From positions 52,129,627 to 52,193,626 of the forward strand of contig NW_020312828.1 in NCBI RefSeq assembly GCF_003265705.1: a DNA stretch of 64,000 nt, in the 5' to 3' direction. Both the position numbers and the translations under genes were made by a program. Below the pieces are notes generated by a model, which had not been told where the DNA came from, searched no databases, and was given only the letters and a program-made list of their open reading frames with translations. Positions 10,562 through 23,205 of this stretch are shown piece by piece; within the stretch, counting starts at the first letter, position 1, and each line of letters begins with the position of its first letter. The stretch comes from Callorhinus ursinus. Its lineage: Eukaryota > Chordata > Mammalia > Carnivora > Otariidae.

Positions 10562-13500
10562 ACGTTCTTGAATGCATAAAATGGTGTATAGGCTTCTCAA
10601 TCAAGACTGGCTCTATATTTGGCCAGCAAACGAAGAGCATGGCAAAAGTGGATAGTAGAGTAGTGTAGCTGGTAGCATTTTTCTTGGTTAATCAATATGA
10701 TGGAAAGGTGGACATAGATGGATTTACCTTCCAAGTTTTTCCAGACAAACTGGTTTTCATGGAAAGGGCTCTTTTATTTTAATCCTTGTCCCAATATAAC
10801 CACTATGTATTGGATATAACCTAAACAGTTTTACTTATAACTCCTATTGTTTCTTTAAACTAAAAGTTTAAAGCAAAGATTTTTTCTATCAGATTAAAAC
10901 TTAGCAGATCCCAAAATGTTTATGTTCACTGTACAGTGATAACAGTTACTTTGAGATAAGACGGCCTCAGTGCGAAATTTAAAAATAATCCAGTGTAAGA
11001 TATTAGAATTTTGATTTTTAATCCAGAGTAAGAGGCCCAGGCCTGTAGATAGTAAGCTGGGGCATTTGGGGAGGAGAAAGAGAAGCTTATCAGTAACCTT
11101 CCTGGGCTTGGGCTTGTTGAGCTGTAGTTTTGGACCATGCCAACGTTAGAGGAGGAGGAGGGAAGAAAGGGAAATAAGGAAGGAAAGTTCTTTGCTGCTG
11201 GTGGCTGGTATCTTTGTAAGCCAACTTCTCACTCTGGTCCTGGCGGGCGTTTATAGCTGATACTTTCTTCTGTGGGTACTTTGAAGACCCCTCAGGGGCC
11301 CTTTTTAGGGGCAGCTCTCATAGCATGGAATAACATCTCTCCTTCTGCCCTCAGCCCTGGTTGTGGAGATAGCGTCCTCTTGGCGCTGCATCCAAGCCTT
11401 TTGTGTTCCCGACCAGCTCTTTCCCCCAGAGCCCACATTTGGTCCATGGGAATCAAACATTTCTTTGCTTTTACTAATAATGGAAGTATAGTTCCTTTGC
11501 AAACATAGCCTGTTATCCTGAAATAAATCACTCTAACTTTCTCAGTCCATAGTCTCTCTCAATTATGGAGAAGATCAGGTCCCTCCAGGGGCTCTGGCTG
11601 CAGCCCTTACTCTCATTGCGATGAGCAATGACAAACTCCTCTCTTTTCCCCTTGGGGAGAGGAGATGGGGCTCAAGACCAGCTTTTTCCATAGAAACATT
11701 CTCCAAAATATCTTTTTCATTCTCTGAATGCTTTGCCTCCCCCTTTTTCTATATTCTTGATCTGACTGAATAGCCCAAGAATTGTGGAACCAGTTTTTGT
11801 ACATTCTATTTGTGAATTTTGCGTCTTGTCTGGCACCTAGCTTTGGCACACATCACCTTTAGTATTTTGTTGCCTGGACCAAAACCCCGGTTAACATACT
11901 GTTATACTGATGTGAACTGCAATGGCAGTCCTGTTAGTTAGATCTTAGCCTAAGATTGCCAGAAAAGATGGAGAATACCTATTTAAATTTAAATTTCAGA
12001 TCAATGAATAATTTTTTTACTATGTGTATGTCAGTGCACTACCGGAGACATGTAAACTAAAAATTGCTTATCTGAAATTCAAATTTAATTGGGCATCCTG
12101 AATTTTATTTGCTAAGTCTGGCAACTTTCTCTTAGTCAAAACCTTTTAAAGCAACTGAAATACATTTTTATTAACATTTTATTATCTACAGGGCTGTACA
12201 TATGTATTTGTCTCTCATGTCCAATTTGGATAATTAGGTGCAACCTGTGCTAGAGGCATAAAATAACTGTTCAGCAAATCTGTTCTGATGACAATATGGC
12301 TCTATTTCTGGGTGTGTAAGATTTGCCATCTTCCTGAACACTAATTTGTCTTGCACCTACACATGTGTAATGAATCTTGAGGGTAAAGATCATTTTCTCT
12401 TAGCCATGTTGAGGCCTAGTTTGGGGAGGGTTATAGTATGATGAAAAGGATTGTAGTACAGGGAATAAGCTGTTTGTTCTGCTATTAAACACTTCTTGCA
12501 GTTAACTATTTTTCAACCCATAAATGCTTGTTATTTATAATGTGTCTTGTAAGGAGTTCAAAGTGTATTACAAAAGCATCCTATTAAGGCTATCTGATTC
12601 CACTGTTGATATTATTAGATATCACGGCATGATCCTGCTTTTAATGATAAACAAATGGGTTGAGCAATGAGTTTCCAAAAATCAGAGTAAGAAAGCAATT
12701 TGCCAAATCAAGGTTTCTATTCAACATTTTCAGTTCACATCATGAAGTTAATTTAATGGCACAATCTTTGGAGAAGGAGTCATTTTGTAAGTTTTATGTT
12801 TTCTCAAGGTTCTGGTTTGGTGGCAGAAGGAGAAAGAGGTTTTCCACAATAAGATCTCTGAGGCATGTTTAGAGTATATAGAGTGCCTGAGAGGACTGTG
12901 GGTAGGTGTTTCATGGAAGATGGGATCCTCTTTAGCTGCTAATTCTGAAAATCATAGGAATGGTAGAAGAAGAGGGTTTGTGGAAATTACCCGGGTGGAG
13001 CTTTAAATGTATAACAAGTGTTTCTGATTAAAGATGGTAGAATTGATTATTAATCTTTCCTTGCCTGAAAGTTTATAGCATTACCACTGTAATACTTGAC
13101 TAGTTTATTTCAAAACCTAAAAAGGACAGGGTCTCAATGAAGATTATCTTGTATCTGTGAAAAATGCATAGGATGGAATGGGAGAGAACTACCTTAAAAG
13201 AAGCTAATGTGAAAAACCCCATAAATCATAAACATAATCTGGTTATCATATACCACCAGAAATTCAAAATGAGTTAATGGTGTGATGTCACTGCATGAAA
13301 TATTAATGTAGTCTTGGTCTGCAATAGTGGAAGCATACTGGTATGAGCATCACTTTGGGGTATAACGTATGTAAGAATGCACAAAGCTTATATGAGGAAG
13401 GGAAAACTTAAGTAACTTAAGTGGGAAATTCTAGCTGTCTTCAAATATTTAGAGTGCTCCCTCATGTAGAAAATGAATGGACTTAGTGTAGTTACAGAGC

Positions 13501-13714
13501 ATAACTATAGCGTCAATTAATAGAACTTACCAGGAGACGCAGTTCAGCCTGTAAACTAGCTAATAAATAGAACAATCTAAAAACAAAAACTGGTTTCAGT
13601 TCAGATCTTTCAGTTCAACTCTATGATTTCATAATTCTAGATATTCTTACAGAGCATGATATTAATTAAAATATGTAAAGTACTTGCTATCTTTAGTCAC
13701 CATCCTAAGGGTAT
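10562..13714. other. No gene recognised
   Basis: About 3.1 kb with no exon, RNA gene or clearly nameable repeat. Overlapping frames of 65-79 codons on both strands at 11272-11531 sit in a GC-richer patch that may be an old LTR. Weak MIR-like traces may exist near 12480-12720. Much of this may be unique sequence. Confidence 0.4.
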
Positions 13715-13920
13715 GCACGCATTCTTTCACTCAGAAAATACTAACTAACCACAGGTACCAGGCACTGTTAAAGGCCCAAATTTTTGCCTTCCTAGAGTGA
13801 TATTCTAAATAGCATAATTAAAAAATAATTATATAGTAAGTGGAAAAAATGGTACATGTTCACGTTAAAAATAGAACCAGGACATAGGATGGGGAGACCT
13901 AAGGGAGGATTTGCAATTTC

Positions 13921-14098
13921 AAAGATTTTATTTATTTATTAGAGAGAGAGACAGAGAGGGAACACAAACAGGGGGAGTGGGAGAGGGAGAAGCAGGCTTC
14001 CCACTGAACAGGGAGCGCAAATGCGGGGCTCGATCCCAGGACCATGACCTGAGCTGAAGGCGGATGCTTCAGGCATCCCAGGCGCCCCAGGATTTTCA
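13921..14098 (-). mobile_element. CAN-SINE
   Basis: On the plus strand it starts AAAGATTTTATTTATTTATT, runs through a GA-rich middle and ends AGGCATCCCAGGCGCCCC, the inverted tRNA-Lys head. The left flank AGGATTTGCAATTTC (13906-13920) is matched by AGGATTTTCAATTTT at 14116-14130, which is the target duplication. Extra duplicated bases lie between the head and the right copy. Confidence 0.9.
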
Positions 14099-14125
14099 GC
14101 CTGCCCAGGCGCCCCAGGATTTTCA
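14077..14125. repeat. 22-bp direct duplication at the SINE head
   Basis: Positions 14077-14098 and 14104-14125 are identical (CCCAGGCGCCCCAGGATTTT plus CA), period 27 bp. The unit joins the SINE head to the target-site sequence, so the duplication arose during or after SINE insertion. Confidence 0.95.
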
Positions 14126-14208
14126 ATTTTAAATGGGGAAGTCCTTGAGGAGATTATTATATTTGTGTGAAGGTTTGAAGGGGGTGAGGAAGCAAACCAT
14201 TTGAATAT

Positions 14209-14736
14209 CTAAGGGAGAAATGACCCATGCAGAGTGAACAGCAAGTGCAAAGGTCCTAAAATAAGGCTTGCCTTTTGTTCCGAACAGCAAGGAGACCCCT
14301 GAGCCTGGAGGCAAGTGGCACAGGGGAGGGTAATAGGAGTTAAGGTCTGAGAGGTAATAAGGGACCAGCTTTTGTAGGGCCTTTCAGGCCTTGGTTGAGA
14401 ATTCGCTTTTTCCACTGAGCAAGATAGGCAGCCACTGAAGGGTTTTGGCAGGGAGTGACATGGTGTGGTTTTACTGTGTGATTTGCAGAGAACGGATTGT
14501 AGGGGACAAGGGAGACAGTTAAGGAGGCTGTTGAGATAACCCAGGAGAGAGAGGATGGTAGCTGGCCCCATGTTAGTCGCAGCAGAGATGGAGAGAAGTG
14601 GCCAGAGCCTGCATTTATTTTGAGGATAGAGACCACAGAATTTGCTGGCAGATCGGATGTGGGGTGTGAGGGAAAGGAGGAATGAGGATGCCATCAAGGA
14701 GTTGGGCCTGAGCACATGGAAGGACCGAATTGACAT
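14209..14736 (-). pseudogene. L2 reverse-transcriptase relic, 175-codon open frame
   Basis: A 175-codon frame stays open on the minus strand through the L2. Part of it resembles the thumb/C-terminal side of the CR1/L2-type reverse transcriptase: GYLNSLLNCLPCPLQSVL, then a TTPCHSLPKPFSGCL stretch. This matches the family pattern of a D/G-Y-C-N-S-L-L-x-G-L-P box followed by a D-H-x-T-P-L-L-x-x-L-x-W-L-P box. The cysteine of YCN is leucine and the DH of the second box is lost. Near 14240-14310 another frame carries the ALAVHSAW block, so frameshifts are present. It is a fossil, not a gene. The openness over 175 codons is probably chance in a GC-richer stretch. Confidence 0.65.
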
Positions 14737-14794
14737 GAAATGAAATGGAGAAGACTATGAAGTTTTGGGTAGGTGGGAGGGATATCAGCAGCAT

Positions 14795-14970
14795 TCCAAG
14801 AATTATCCTTTTAACCGTCTTAAAATGCTTTGAGGATATAATCTCCATTCTACAGAAGACGAAACTGAAATAGAAGTTAGGGAACTGGGCAGCATTCAAA
14901 GTGAAGGCAAGTTCTGAACACAGGTACCTGACCAGGACTTGTCCTGCCAACAGCTGTGTGTGATGTCATA
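14795..14970 (-). mobile_element. MIR relic
   Basis: AGGATATAATCTCCATTCTACAG, then AAGACGAAACTGAAATAGAAG, GGGAACTGGGCAGCATTC and AGTTCTGAACACAGGTACC form an inverted MIR core, degraded. Confidence 0.6.
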
Positions 14971-17009
14971 TAGTAGACCTGGTCACAACATAGCCCACGT
15001 TCCTCAGCAGAGAGCAGATGGCACAGGCTCAGAAACAGAAACCACCACTGAGTTACGGGGATCTGAGGAGGAGACTGAAGGTCCAGGAACAGGAAAAGAA
15101 TGAAACTCTACTTGCAAGCATAAACAATGACTCCTCTCTCTCACTGATTTTTACTGAGGAAGAGAAACATTTTGAGTAAAGAGACTTTGGTTAGCTAATT
15201 GTTGAATTTTTTTAAAAAATCCTAATTTTTCTAATATGGATTGATTTTGTGTCATTTATGTAAATTGAGCATGGTGATACTCTTTTTTTCCCCCCAATTA
15301 AATGGTTTCACTTTTATTTTTAATCTTTCTGGCTATCAATTTTCATCATGATAAAGGACTTTTAAATCTTGTATTATATACTCAGCCATCTTCCCTTTTT
15401 ATGAACATTAAAGATAATCTGAAAAGTATAGCAAGGTTTTAACATAAAGTCACTCTAAGAAGTAACCACGAATGGTATTTTAGTACATTTCCTTTTAATA
15501 ATCCCTTTTTTTAGCACATATTTATAGATGTTATATATGATGGATATTATATGTATATAGCTTTGTATTATGCTTTTTCACTGACATAATATGACAATTT
15601 CCCCAGGTTATTAAATTCTTTGTAAATGTAATATCCATTCATAATTCTTTTAAGCATCCCCTGTTGTTGAAATGACCTATAATTTTGTAATATCTTTTTA
15701 AAATGACTTTTACTAATATTGTTAATATTTTCCAAATACAACGGCTTGTGTTTAGAAAGAAAACATATTTTGGAGATTGTGCAGTCTGTGATGTGCCAGT
15801 TATGTTGCTCTCTCTAAAATAGTCATTGGTGAGAGAAAAAGCTTGAACTGATAAAGTCACTTCACTAGAGATCTATGTTCCATGCTCTTTGAAAATCTGA
15901 TTTGTTAATGTTTTTCCACGTCAATAAACTTTGTCACAGACAACTCTTTTAAAAGCAGTCAAAGAGGTGATGTGCTCCCTGCCAATATTTGTAATTTTGT
16001 TACAGTTTTCTTAGAACTTTTATAGGAAACAATAAATGCAAGCCTCTCCAAGTAACATTGTGAACTTCTATTTTATTTTAATGATTCTTCTTCACTAAGT
16101 GGTGCTTAAGTGTTTGATGTTTTTCAAGGATTAAAAACTAGCTATTGATGCATTCTGTGATGAGTACATGGGGATATATCTGTAAATTTCAAGTTTTGGG
16201 GATTAAATTTGCGAAATGCTCTGGAAATATCCTTTTGTGTTTTCTTATTTTTAATGAATATATTCTAATATTTATCTCTATTTCTACTTGTATAGATTCT
16301 GGCTTTGAATGTAAAACAACTGCAATAACCTAGTGACCAATCTATGATGATGATATATGCCTACTTTATTTTTATCTAGAAATAAATAAATCTAAATCTC
16401 ATCAATTTTCATGGAGTTACTTGTTGTAGCTCATGCTTAGGGTCAAATTTATAATATCCAAAATATTAATTTTACTTATTTAACCTGATTAAACAAAGGG
16501 ATACTCCGTTAACAGAAAGTTACATTAAAAAAGATTATATAAGTAGATGACCAATTTTTAAAAAAATGAATATGAAAAAATATATACCTAACATTAAGAT
16601 CATTCTGAGCAGAATTTGATCTTTGATAATTTGTACATTTCTTGAATTATAAAATATTTAAATTATAAATATTAACTGCTCTTATACTGTGGATATTTTG
16701 AAGTTTACTTAAAAAAAACCCACAAAAAACAGACCCAAAACACCAAAAAACAAAATAAACAAAACAAACAAAAACAACCCCAAGAACCCAAGAATATTAG
16801 AGTTGGAAGAGTCTACAAACTTTATCTAGTATAAAGTTACTAGGAGACTAGTAAGTATCAACTTACTTAGAAATAAGTTCCAGGTTGTCTGGCCTCTAAT
16901 TCATGTATTTTTTCTACAATCACTCCTCCTTATGAGGCATAGGCTTGTAAATAGGACTTAATGGTAGCTTAATCAGCTTGTTGTCCAAAGATCCGAAGCC
17001 AGGAGTGAC
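14971..17009. other. No gene; AT-rich with A/C-rich patch
   Basis: No gene recognised. At 16707-16790 there is an A-rich, C-interrupted run (AAAACAAACAAAAACAACCCC type), possibly a decayed retroposon tail. At 16797-16930 the block TATTAGAGTTGGAAGAGTC with CTAGTATAAAG resembles a mammal-wide old repeat whose family I cannot fix. Confidence 0.45.
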
Positions 17010-18097
17010 ATTACCAAGATGGTGACAGGGATCATTCTTGACTTTACTCTCTCTCACAAGAAGAACTAATAACTATTCATAGACAAGACACCACTGAGAA
17101 AGTCCTAGAACACAGGAGTTAGATTGAAACCCCTCTGTACCACAGAGGCTAAGACAGACTATATTAGAAGTCTCAGAAAAGTAGCTCATGTTGACTACAT
17201 CGCTCCTCCCCCAAGCCAGCACAGCACCACACTGAGAGGTCTCCCCTGAGCCTTTCACCAATGGAAAAAAAAGCCCAGGGTGGACATTCAGCTCCCCTGA
17301 ATGGGCCACTTCTTGGGAGCCCCAACTCTGGTATCACCCCATGGTATTACAGGGAAATGTGTGAGATTTCACCCCTAAGAATCTGATTGTAATGGAGATG
17401 AGGGGAGGTGTTTGCAACAACCAGTGCTCAGATCTTGGCAGACCAAATTCCGACCTGCGGCACCCAGGTAGTACTCTGAACTAGTGTCTTAGTTCATCTG
17501 CAGAGCCAAGATGGCAGTATGCCCTGACCAGGGAATTCAGTGGGGCACAGATCTGCCTGCGTTGGGTCCTTGCTGGCCCTGAAAACTGAGAAAACTAACC
17601 AGAGAAAATGAGAAGTTGTGTAGAGCCTTCAATGGTCCTGTGTACAATGGCCCTTGAACAGAAAGCATAGACTGTGGTCTTTCCAATCTACAGAGCAAAA
17701 CCAGTGGCCCTGTTTGGCCAAGGAATTCAGTGCAGTCTTTCCTGATTTAGGTCCCTAAACAAGCTATACAGGTCATGGGGCCCATTCTGCTGCCTTGCTG
17801 GGACAGGGAAACTAATTCACAGCCCCACCTACTACTGAGAATATTATCCAGTTCTGACATCTAGAAAGCCTGAACAGAGAACCCAGACAATAGTGGAACC
17901 CATCCTACAGCCTTGCTTGGGTGGGAAAACATAGTAAAAATCACCATACCTACAATAATCTGTTACTGGATTCACAATGTAACAATATATAAACTGTAAT
18001 ATCAGCAACTTGAAATGTGAGGGGGAGGAGAAGTGTTTAAAAGTTTAGGAATGCTATCAAGGTTAATTTGTTAACAGTTTAAAATAGGGTGTTATAA

Positions 18098-18265
18098 GGG
18101 TGTCTGGGTGGCACAGCTGGTTGTCTGGCTCTTGATTTTGGCTCAGGTCAGGATTTCAGGGTTGTGAGATTGAGCCCCCCCCATTGTGCTCCACACTGGG
18201 CATAGAGCCTGCTTAAGTTTCTCTCTCTGCCCCTCCCCCACTTGCTTGCTAAAAAATAAAATAAT
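18098..18265 (+). mobile_element. Older CAN-SINE subtype inside L1
   Basis: The head GGTGTCTGGGTGGCACAGCTGG with CTGGCTCTTGATTTTGGCTC is an older, more diverged subtype than its neighbours. The tail is AAAAAATAAAATAAT. It is flanked by AAAATAGGGTGTTATAA (18081-18097) and AAAATAGTGTTATAA (18266-18280), an imperfect target duplication. Confidence 0.9.
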
Positions 18266-19915
18266 AAAATAGTGTTATAATTTTAAGATATCTTATGTAA
18301 GTCTCATGGTATCCACCAGGGGAAGACCTGTAGTCATCATACAAAAGAACATAATAAAGAAGTCAAAGAAAATGGACACAAAAAGATAACAAGACATGCA
18401 CAAAAACCACAGCAGGATTAGGAGCAAGAAACAATGTATCTACAAAATAGCCAGAAAATAATTTACAGGATTGCAATAGTAAGTTCTTGTCTATCAATAA
18501 TTACTTTAAACATAAATGGACTAAATTCTCCAATCAAAAGACAAAGAATGGATAAATGGATTAAAAACAAAACAAAAAAATGAGATCCAGTGAAATGTTG
18601 CCTACAAGAGACTGACTTTAGCCTTAGATGCACAAAGACTGAAAGGGAAGGGTTGGAAAAAAATATTTCAAGAAAATGGTAACAAAACCAGACAAAGCAA
18701 AACAACAACAGAAGACAGGGGTAGCTATACTTAGACAAAATAGACTTTAAACTAAAAATGGTAAAATGAGACAAGAAAGGTTTTTATATAATGATAAAGG
18801 GATCAATCCATCAAGAAGATATAACAATTGTAAATATTTATGTACCCAACATTTGTGCACCTAAATATATAAAGCAAAAACTAACAGAGGTAAAAGGAGA
18901 AATAAACAGCAATATGATAATAGTTAGGGACTTTAATACCCCACTCTCAAAAATGGATAAATCATCTATACAGAAAATAAATAAGGAAACATCAGATTTG
19001 AACAACACTATAGACCAAATGGACCTAACATATACAGAACATTCGATTTGACAACAAAAGAATACACATTCTTCTCGAGTGTGCATAGAACATTTTCTAG
19101 GATAGATCAGATGTTAGGCCACAAAACAAGTCTTAGAAAATTAAAGAAAATTGAAATCATACTTTTTCCTCCCTGACCACAATTGTTTGAAACTAGAAAT
19201 CAGTAACAGGAGAGAACTGGAGAACTCATAAATACATGGAAATTAAACAAGCTTCCTGAACAATCAATGGATCAAAGAAGAAATTGAAAATAAAAAAGTG
19301 TGTGAGACAAACAAAAATGGAAACACAACATGACAAAACTTATGGGATGCAACAAAAAGCAATTTAAAGAGGAAACTTCACCTACAGTAAGAAACAAGAA
19401 AGTTCTCAATCTAACTTTATACCTCAAGGAAATAAAAATAAATAAATAAACTGAGCCCAAAGTTAGCTAAAGGGAGGGAATAATAAAGATTAGACCAAAA
19501 ATAAATGAAATAGGGAACAATAAAACAATAAAAAAAGATTAACAAAGAGTTGATTTGAAAAAATTAACGAAAGTGATAAACTTTCCGCAAGACTAACATA
19601 AGAAAAAAAAAAGAGGACCAAATCAACAAAATCATAGATGAAAGAGGAGACATTACAACAGATAGCACAGAAATACAAAGGATCATAAGAAGGTGTTATG
19701 AACAGCTATATGCCAACAAATCAGACAACCTGGAAAAAATAGAAAAATTCTTAGAAGCATACAACCTACCAAGACTAAATCAGAAGGAAATAGAAAATCT
19801 GACCAAAGGAGATTACATGAATTAAAAAAAAAAAAAATCTTCCAATGAAGAAAAGCCCAGGAACGGATGACTTCACGGGTGAATTTTACCAAACATTTAA
19901 AAAAGAATTAATGCC

Positions 19916-20101
19916 GGGCGCCTGGGTGGCTCAGATGGTTAAGCATCTGCCTTCGGCTCAGGTCATGATCCCAGGGTCCTGCGATCGAGTCCCGCATCGG
20001 GCTCCCTGCTCCTTGGGAGCCTGCTTCTCCCTCTGCTTCTCTCTCTCTCTCTCTGTCTGTCTGTCATGAATAAATAAATAAAATCTTTTAAAAAAAATAA
20101 A
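19916..20101 (+). mobile_element. CAN-SINE inside L1 ORF2
   Basis: Head GGGCGCCTGGGTGGCTCAGA, B-box region GCGATCGAGTCCCGC, CT/GT-rich middle, tail AATAAATAAATAAAATC. Flanked by an 18-bp perfect duplication TAAAAAAGAATTAATGCC at 19898-19915 and 20102-20119, which belongs to the interrupted L1 frame. Confidence 0.95.
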
Positions 20102-21009
20102 TAAAAAAGAATTAATGCCAATCCTTCTTAAGTTCTTCCAAAATATCAAAGAGTAATTTTATGAGACCAGTATTACCCTGATACCAAACCAGAAAAGGAC
20201 ACTATAAAAAAACTATGGGTCAATATCCATGGTGAATGTAGATGCAAAAATTCAATAAAATACTAGCAAAATGAATTCAGTAGCACATAAAGGACCATTC
20301 ACCATGATCAAGTGGGATTTACCCCTGAGATGCAAGGATGATTTAACATACATAAATCAATGGGATAGCTCACATAGAATAAAAGAAAAATAATTATGTC
20401 AATATATATAGAAAAAGCATTTGACAAAATTCAATATCTATTCACAATAAAACCTCAACAAATTAGGTGTAGAATGAACTACCTCAACATAATAAAGGCC
20501 ATATATGACAAGCCTACAGCTAATATCACACTTCATTGTAAAAGGTTGAAAACTTTTCCTCTATGATCAGAAACAAGACAAGCATTCCCACTCTCACTAC
20601 TCTAATCCAGCATAGTCTAGGAATCCTAGCCAGAGAAATCAGGCAAGAAAAAGAAGTAGAAGTCATCAGAATTGGAAAGGAGGAAGTAAAATGGTCTCCA
20701 TTTGCAAATAACATAATTTTATATATAAAAAATCCTAAGGACTCCACCAAAAAGTTAACCTAAAACACAAATTCAGAAAAGTTGCCGAATATAAAATTAA
20801 CATACAAAAATCAGTAACATTTCTATACACTAGAAACATTTTTTTGAAAAAGAAAATGATCCCATGCACAAAATTTAAAAAATCAAAAATAGTACTTAGA
20901 ATAAATCTAACCAAGGAAGTGAAAGATCTGTACACTGAAAACTAAGATACATTAAGACACAAATAAATGGAAAGGTACCTCTGTTCATGGATTGGAAGAA
21001 TATTGTTAA

Positions 21010-21245
21010 GGGGTGCCTGGGTGGCTCAGTCAGTTGAGCAACCAGCTCTTGATTTAGGCTCAGGTCATGATCTTGGAGTCATGGGATCAAGGCCCACAGG
21101 GGGTTCCATGTTCAGTGGGGAGTCTGCTTGGGATTCTCTCCATCTTACTTTCCCTCTTTCTCTCCCCCTGCTCAGGCTCTTCCTCCCTGGCTCTCTCTCC
21201 CTCTCTCTCTTTCTCTCTCTCAAATAAATAAATCTTTAAAAAAAA
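21010..21245 (+). mobile_element. CAN-SINE (long CT-rich form) inside L1 ORF2
   Basis: Head GGGGTGCCTGGGTGGCTCAG with CCAGCTCTTGATTTAGGCTC marks an intermediate-age subtype. A long CT-rich middle ends in CAAATAAATAAATCTTT. The 14-bp duplication AAGAATATTGTTAA lies at 20996-21009 and 21246-21259. Confidence 0.95.
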
Positions 21246-22259
21246 AAGAATATTGTTAAAATGTCCATACTACCCAAAGCCATCTATAGATTCGATACAA
21301 TACCTATCAAGATTCCAATGGCATTTTTTTCAAAAGTAGAAAGAGAATCCTAAAATTTATATGGAACCACAGAAGACCCAAATAGCCAAAACAATCTTGA
21401 GAAAGAATAAAGTAGGAGGTATCACATTCTCTGATTTCAAGCTATATTATAAAGCTATAGTAGTCAAAACAGTACGGTACTGGCATAAAAACTAGACACA
21501 CTCTCCAATGGAATAGAATTGAGAGCCCAGAAATAAACCCATTTACATACAGCCAACTAATATTTGATAAGAAATCTTAGAATACTCAGTGGAGAAAAGA
21601 CAGTCTCTTCAATAAATGCTGCTGGGCAAATTGGATATTCACATGCCAAAGAATAAAACTAGATCCCTATTCTTCACCACTCACCAAAATTAATTCAAAC
21701 TGGATTAAAGACTTGAGTATGACTGGATGCTGTAAAATTCCTTGAAGAAAACAGGAAAAAATTCTTTGACATGGGTCTTGGCAATGATTATTTGGCTATG
21801 ACACCTAAAGCACATTTAACAAAATAAAAAATAGGTGGGACTACCTCTGCTCAACAAAATGAAAAGACAACCTATCAGATGGGAAAAGATATTTGCAAAT
21901 CATGTATCTGATAAGGAGTTAATGTTTAAAATACATAAAGAATTCATACAACTTGATAGCAAGAAGACAAATAATCCAATTACAAATGGGAAAAGAACCT
22001 GAATAGAATACCTGGAATATTTTTCCAAAGAAAATATATGAATGGTCAACAGATACATGAAAAGCTGCTCAACATCACTAGTCACCAGGGAAATGCAAAC
22101 CAAGAACTCAATGAGATAGCACGTTATACTTGTTAGTATGGTTATCATCAAAAAGACAGAGGATAACTCATGCTAGAGAGGACTGGAGAAAAGGGAACAC
22201 TTGTGTGCTATTGGTGGGATTGTGATTTGATCCAGCTACTGTCAAAAATAGAATGAAGT

Positions 22260-22471
22260 GGGCGCCTGGGTGGCTCAGTTGGTTAAGCGACTGCCTTCGG
22301 CTCAGGTTATGATCCCAGAGTCCTGGGATCGAGTTCCACATTGGGCTCCCGGCTCAGCGGGGAGCCTGCTTCTCCCTCTGACCTTCTCCCTTCTCATGCT
22401 GTTTCTCTCTCTCTCCCTCTCCCAAATAAATAAATAAAATCTTAAAATAAATAAATAAATAAAGATTTTAA
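22260..22471 (+). mobile_element. CAN-SINE inside L1 ORF2 3' part
   Basis: Head GGGCGCCTGGGTGGCTCAGT, GGGATCGAGTTCCAC B-box region, tail of repeated AAAT units. The 16-bp perfect duplication AAAAATAGAATGAAGT lies at 22244-22259 and 22472-22487. Confidence 0.95.
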
Positions 22472-23205
22472 AAAAATAGAATGAAGTTTCCTCAAAAAAC
22501 TAAAAATAGAACTACCATATGATCTAGCAATTCTGCTTCTGGGTATTTATCAAAAGGAAATGAAAATATTATGTCAAAAATGTATTTGTACCCCTTTTTC
22601 CTAGCAGCATTATTTACAATAGCTAAGACATAGAAATACTCTAAGTTTTCACGAATGGATGAATGGATAAAGATGTGATTACACACACAGACACATACTA
22701 GAATATTATTTAGCCATAAAACAGAAGGAAATCTTGCCATTTGCAACAACATGGACTTAAAGAGTATTACACTAAGTCATAGAAAGACAAACATCGTATG
22801 ATCTCATTTATATATGCAAACTAAAAACAAAGATTTGTGGTTTCCAGAGATGGGGGTGAGGGAGGGGTAATTGGGTGAATGTGGTCAAAAGGTACAAACT
22901 TCCAGTTGTAAGATAATTACTAGAGATGTAGTGTTCAACGTAATGACTACTCCAGTTAACACTGCTGTGTGGTACATTTGAAAGCTGTTAAGAGAATAAA
23001 TCTTGAGTTCTCATCACGAGGAAAACATCATCAAAAGGAAAATCCTTTTTCCTCCTTTTTCCCCCTTGCACCTGAATGAGATGATGGATGTTGACTAAAC
23101 TTATTGTAATCATTTCACAACATATGTAGGTCAAATTGTTATGCTCTACACCTTAAATGTATACAGTGCTATATGTTGAATATATCTCAAAACTGGGGAA
23201 AAAGA

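Larger units (their letters stand above)
13715..14790 (-). mobile_element. LINE-2 (L2) relic with readable RT region
   Basis: On the plus strand the inverted L2 3' end (TACCAGGCACTGTTAAAGGC) is followed by GAACAGCAAGTGCAAAGG, GGCAGCCACTGAAGGGTTTT, AGGGAGTGACATGGTG and GGATGTGGGGTGTGAGG, all L2 body blocks in inverted order. A SINE splits it at 13921. The 5' limit near 14790 is approximate. Confidence 0.8.
18490..22800 (+). pseudogene. L1 ORF2 relic (endonuclease and reverse transcriptase)
   Basis: From about 18493 one frame reads IITLNINGLNSPIKRQRMDK, the start of the APE-like endonuclease of ORF2. The 86-codon frame at 18791-19051 (QEDITIVNIYVPN, then IIVRDFNTPLSKMDKS) is the middle of that domain. 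The reverse-transcriptase box, normally F-A-D-D, reads FANN at 20701-20712, before [15 protein letters not shown]. Loss of both catalytic aspartates alone would inactivate it. SINEs at 19916, 21010 and 22260 and many frameshifts break the rest. ORF2 proteins nick target DNA and reverse-transcribe L1 and SINE RNA; this copy cannot. Confidence 0.85.
17010..23205 (+). mobile_element. Decayed LINE-1 (5' region, ORF2, 3' UTR) with four SINE insertions
   Basis: The 5' part (ACCAAGATGGTGACAGGGAT near 17013, then CACAAGAAGAACTAATAAC) looks like an L1M 5' untranslated region. From about 17964 it is the spacer that precedes ORF2 in old L1s (TAAACTGTAATATCAGCAAC, GAGGGGGAGGAGAAGTG). ORF2 follows from about 18490 and the 3' UTR ends near 23205. 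No ORF1 is seen between 5' region and spacer, so an internal deletion is likely. SINEs sit at 18098, 19916, 21010 and 22260. Subtracting them leaves ~5.4 kb of L1. Many stops and frameshifts; not functional. Confidence 0.85.
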
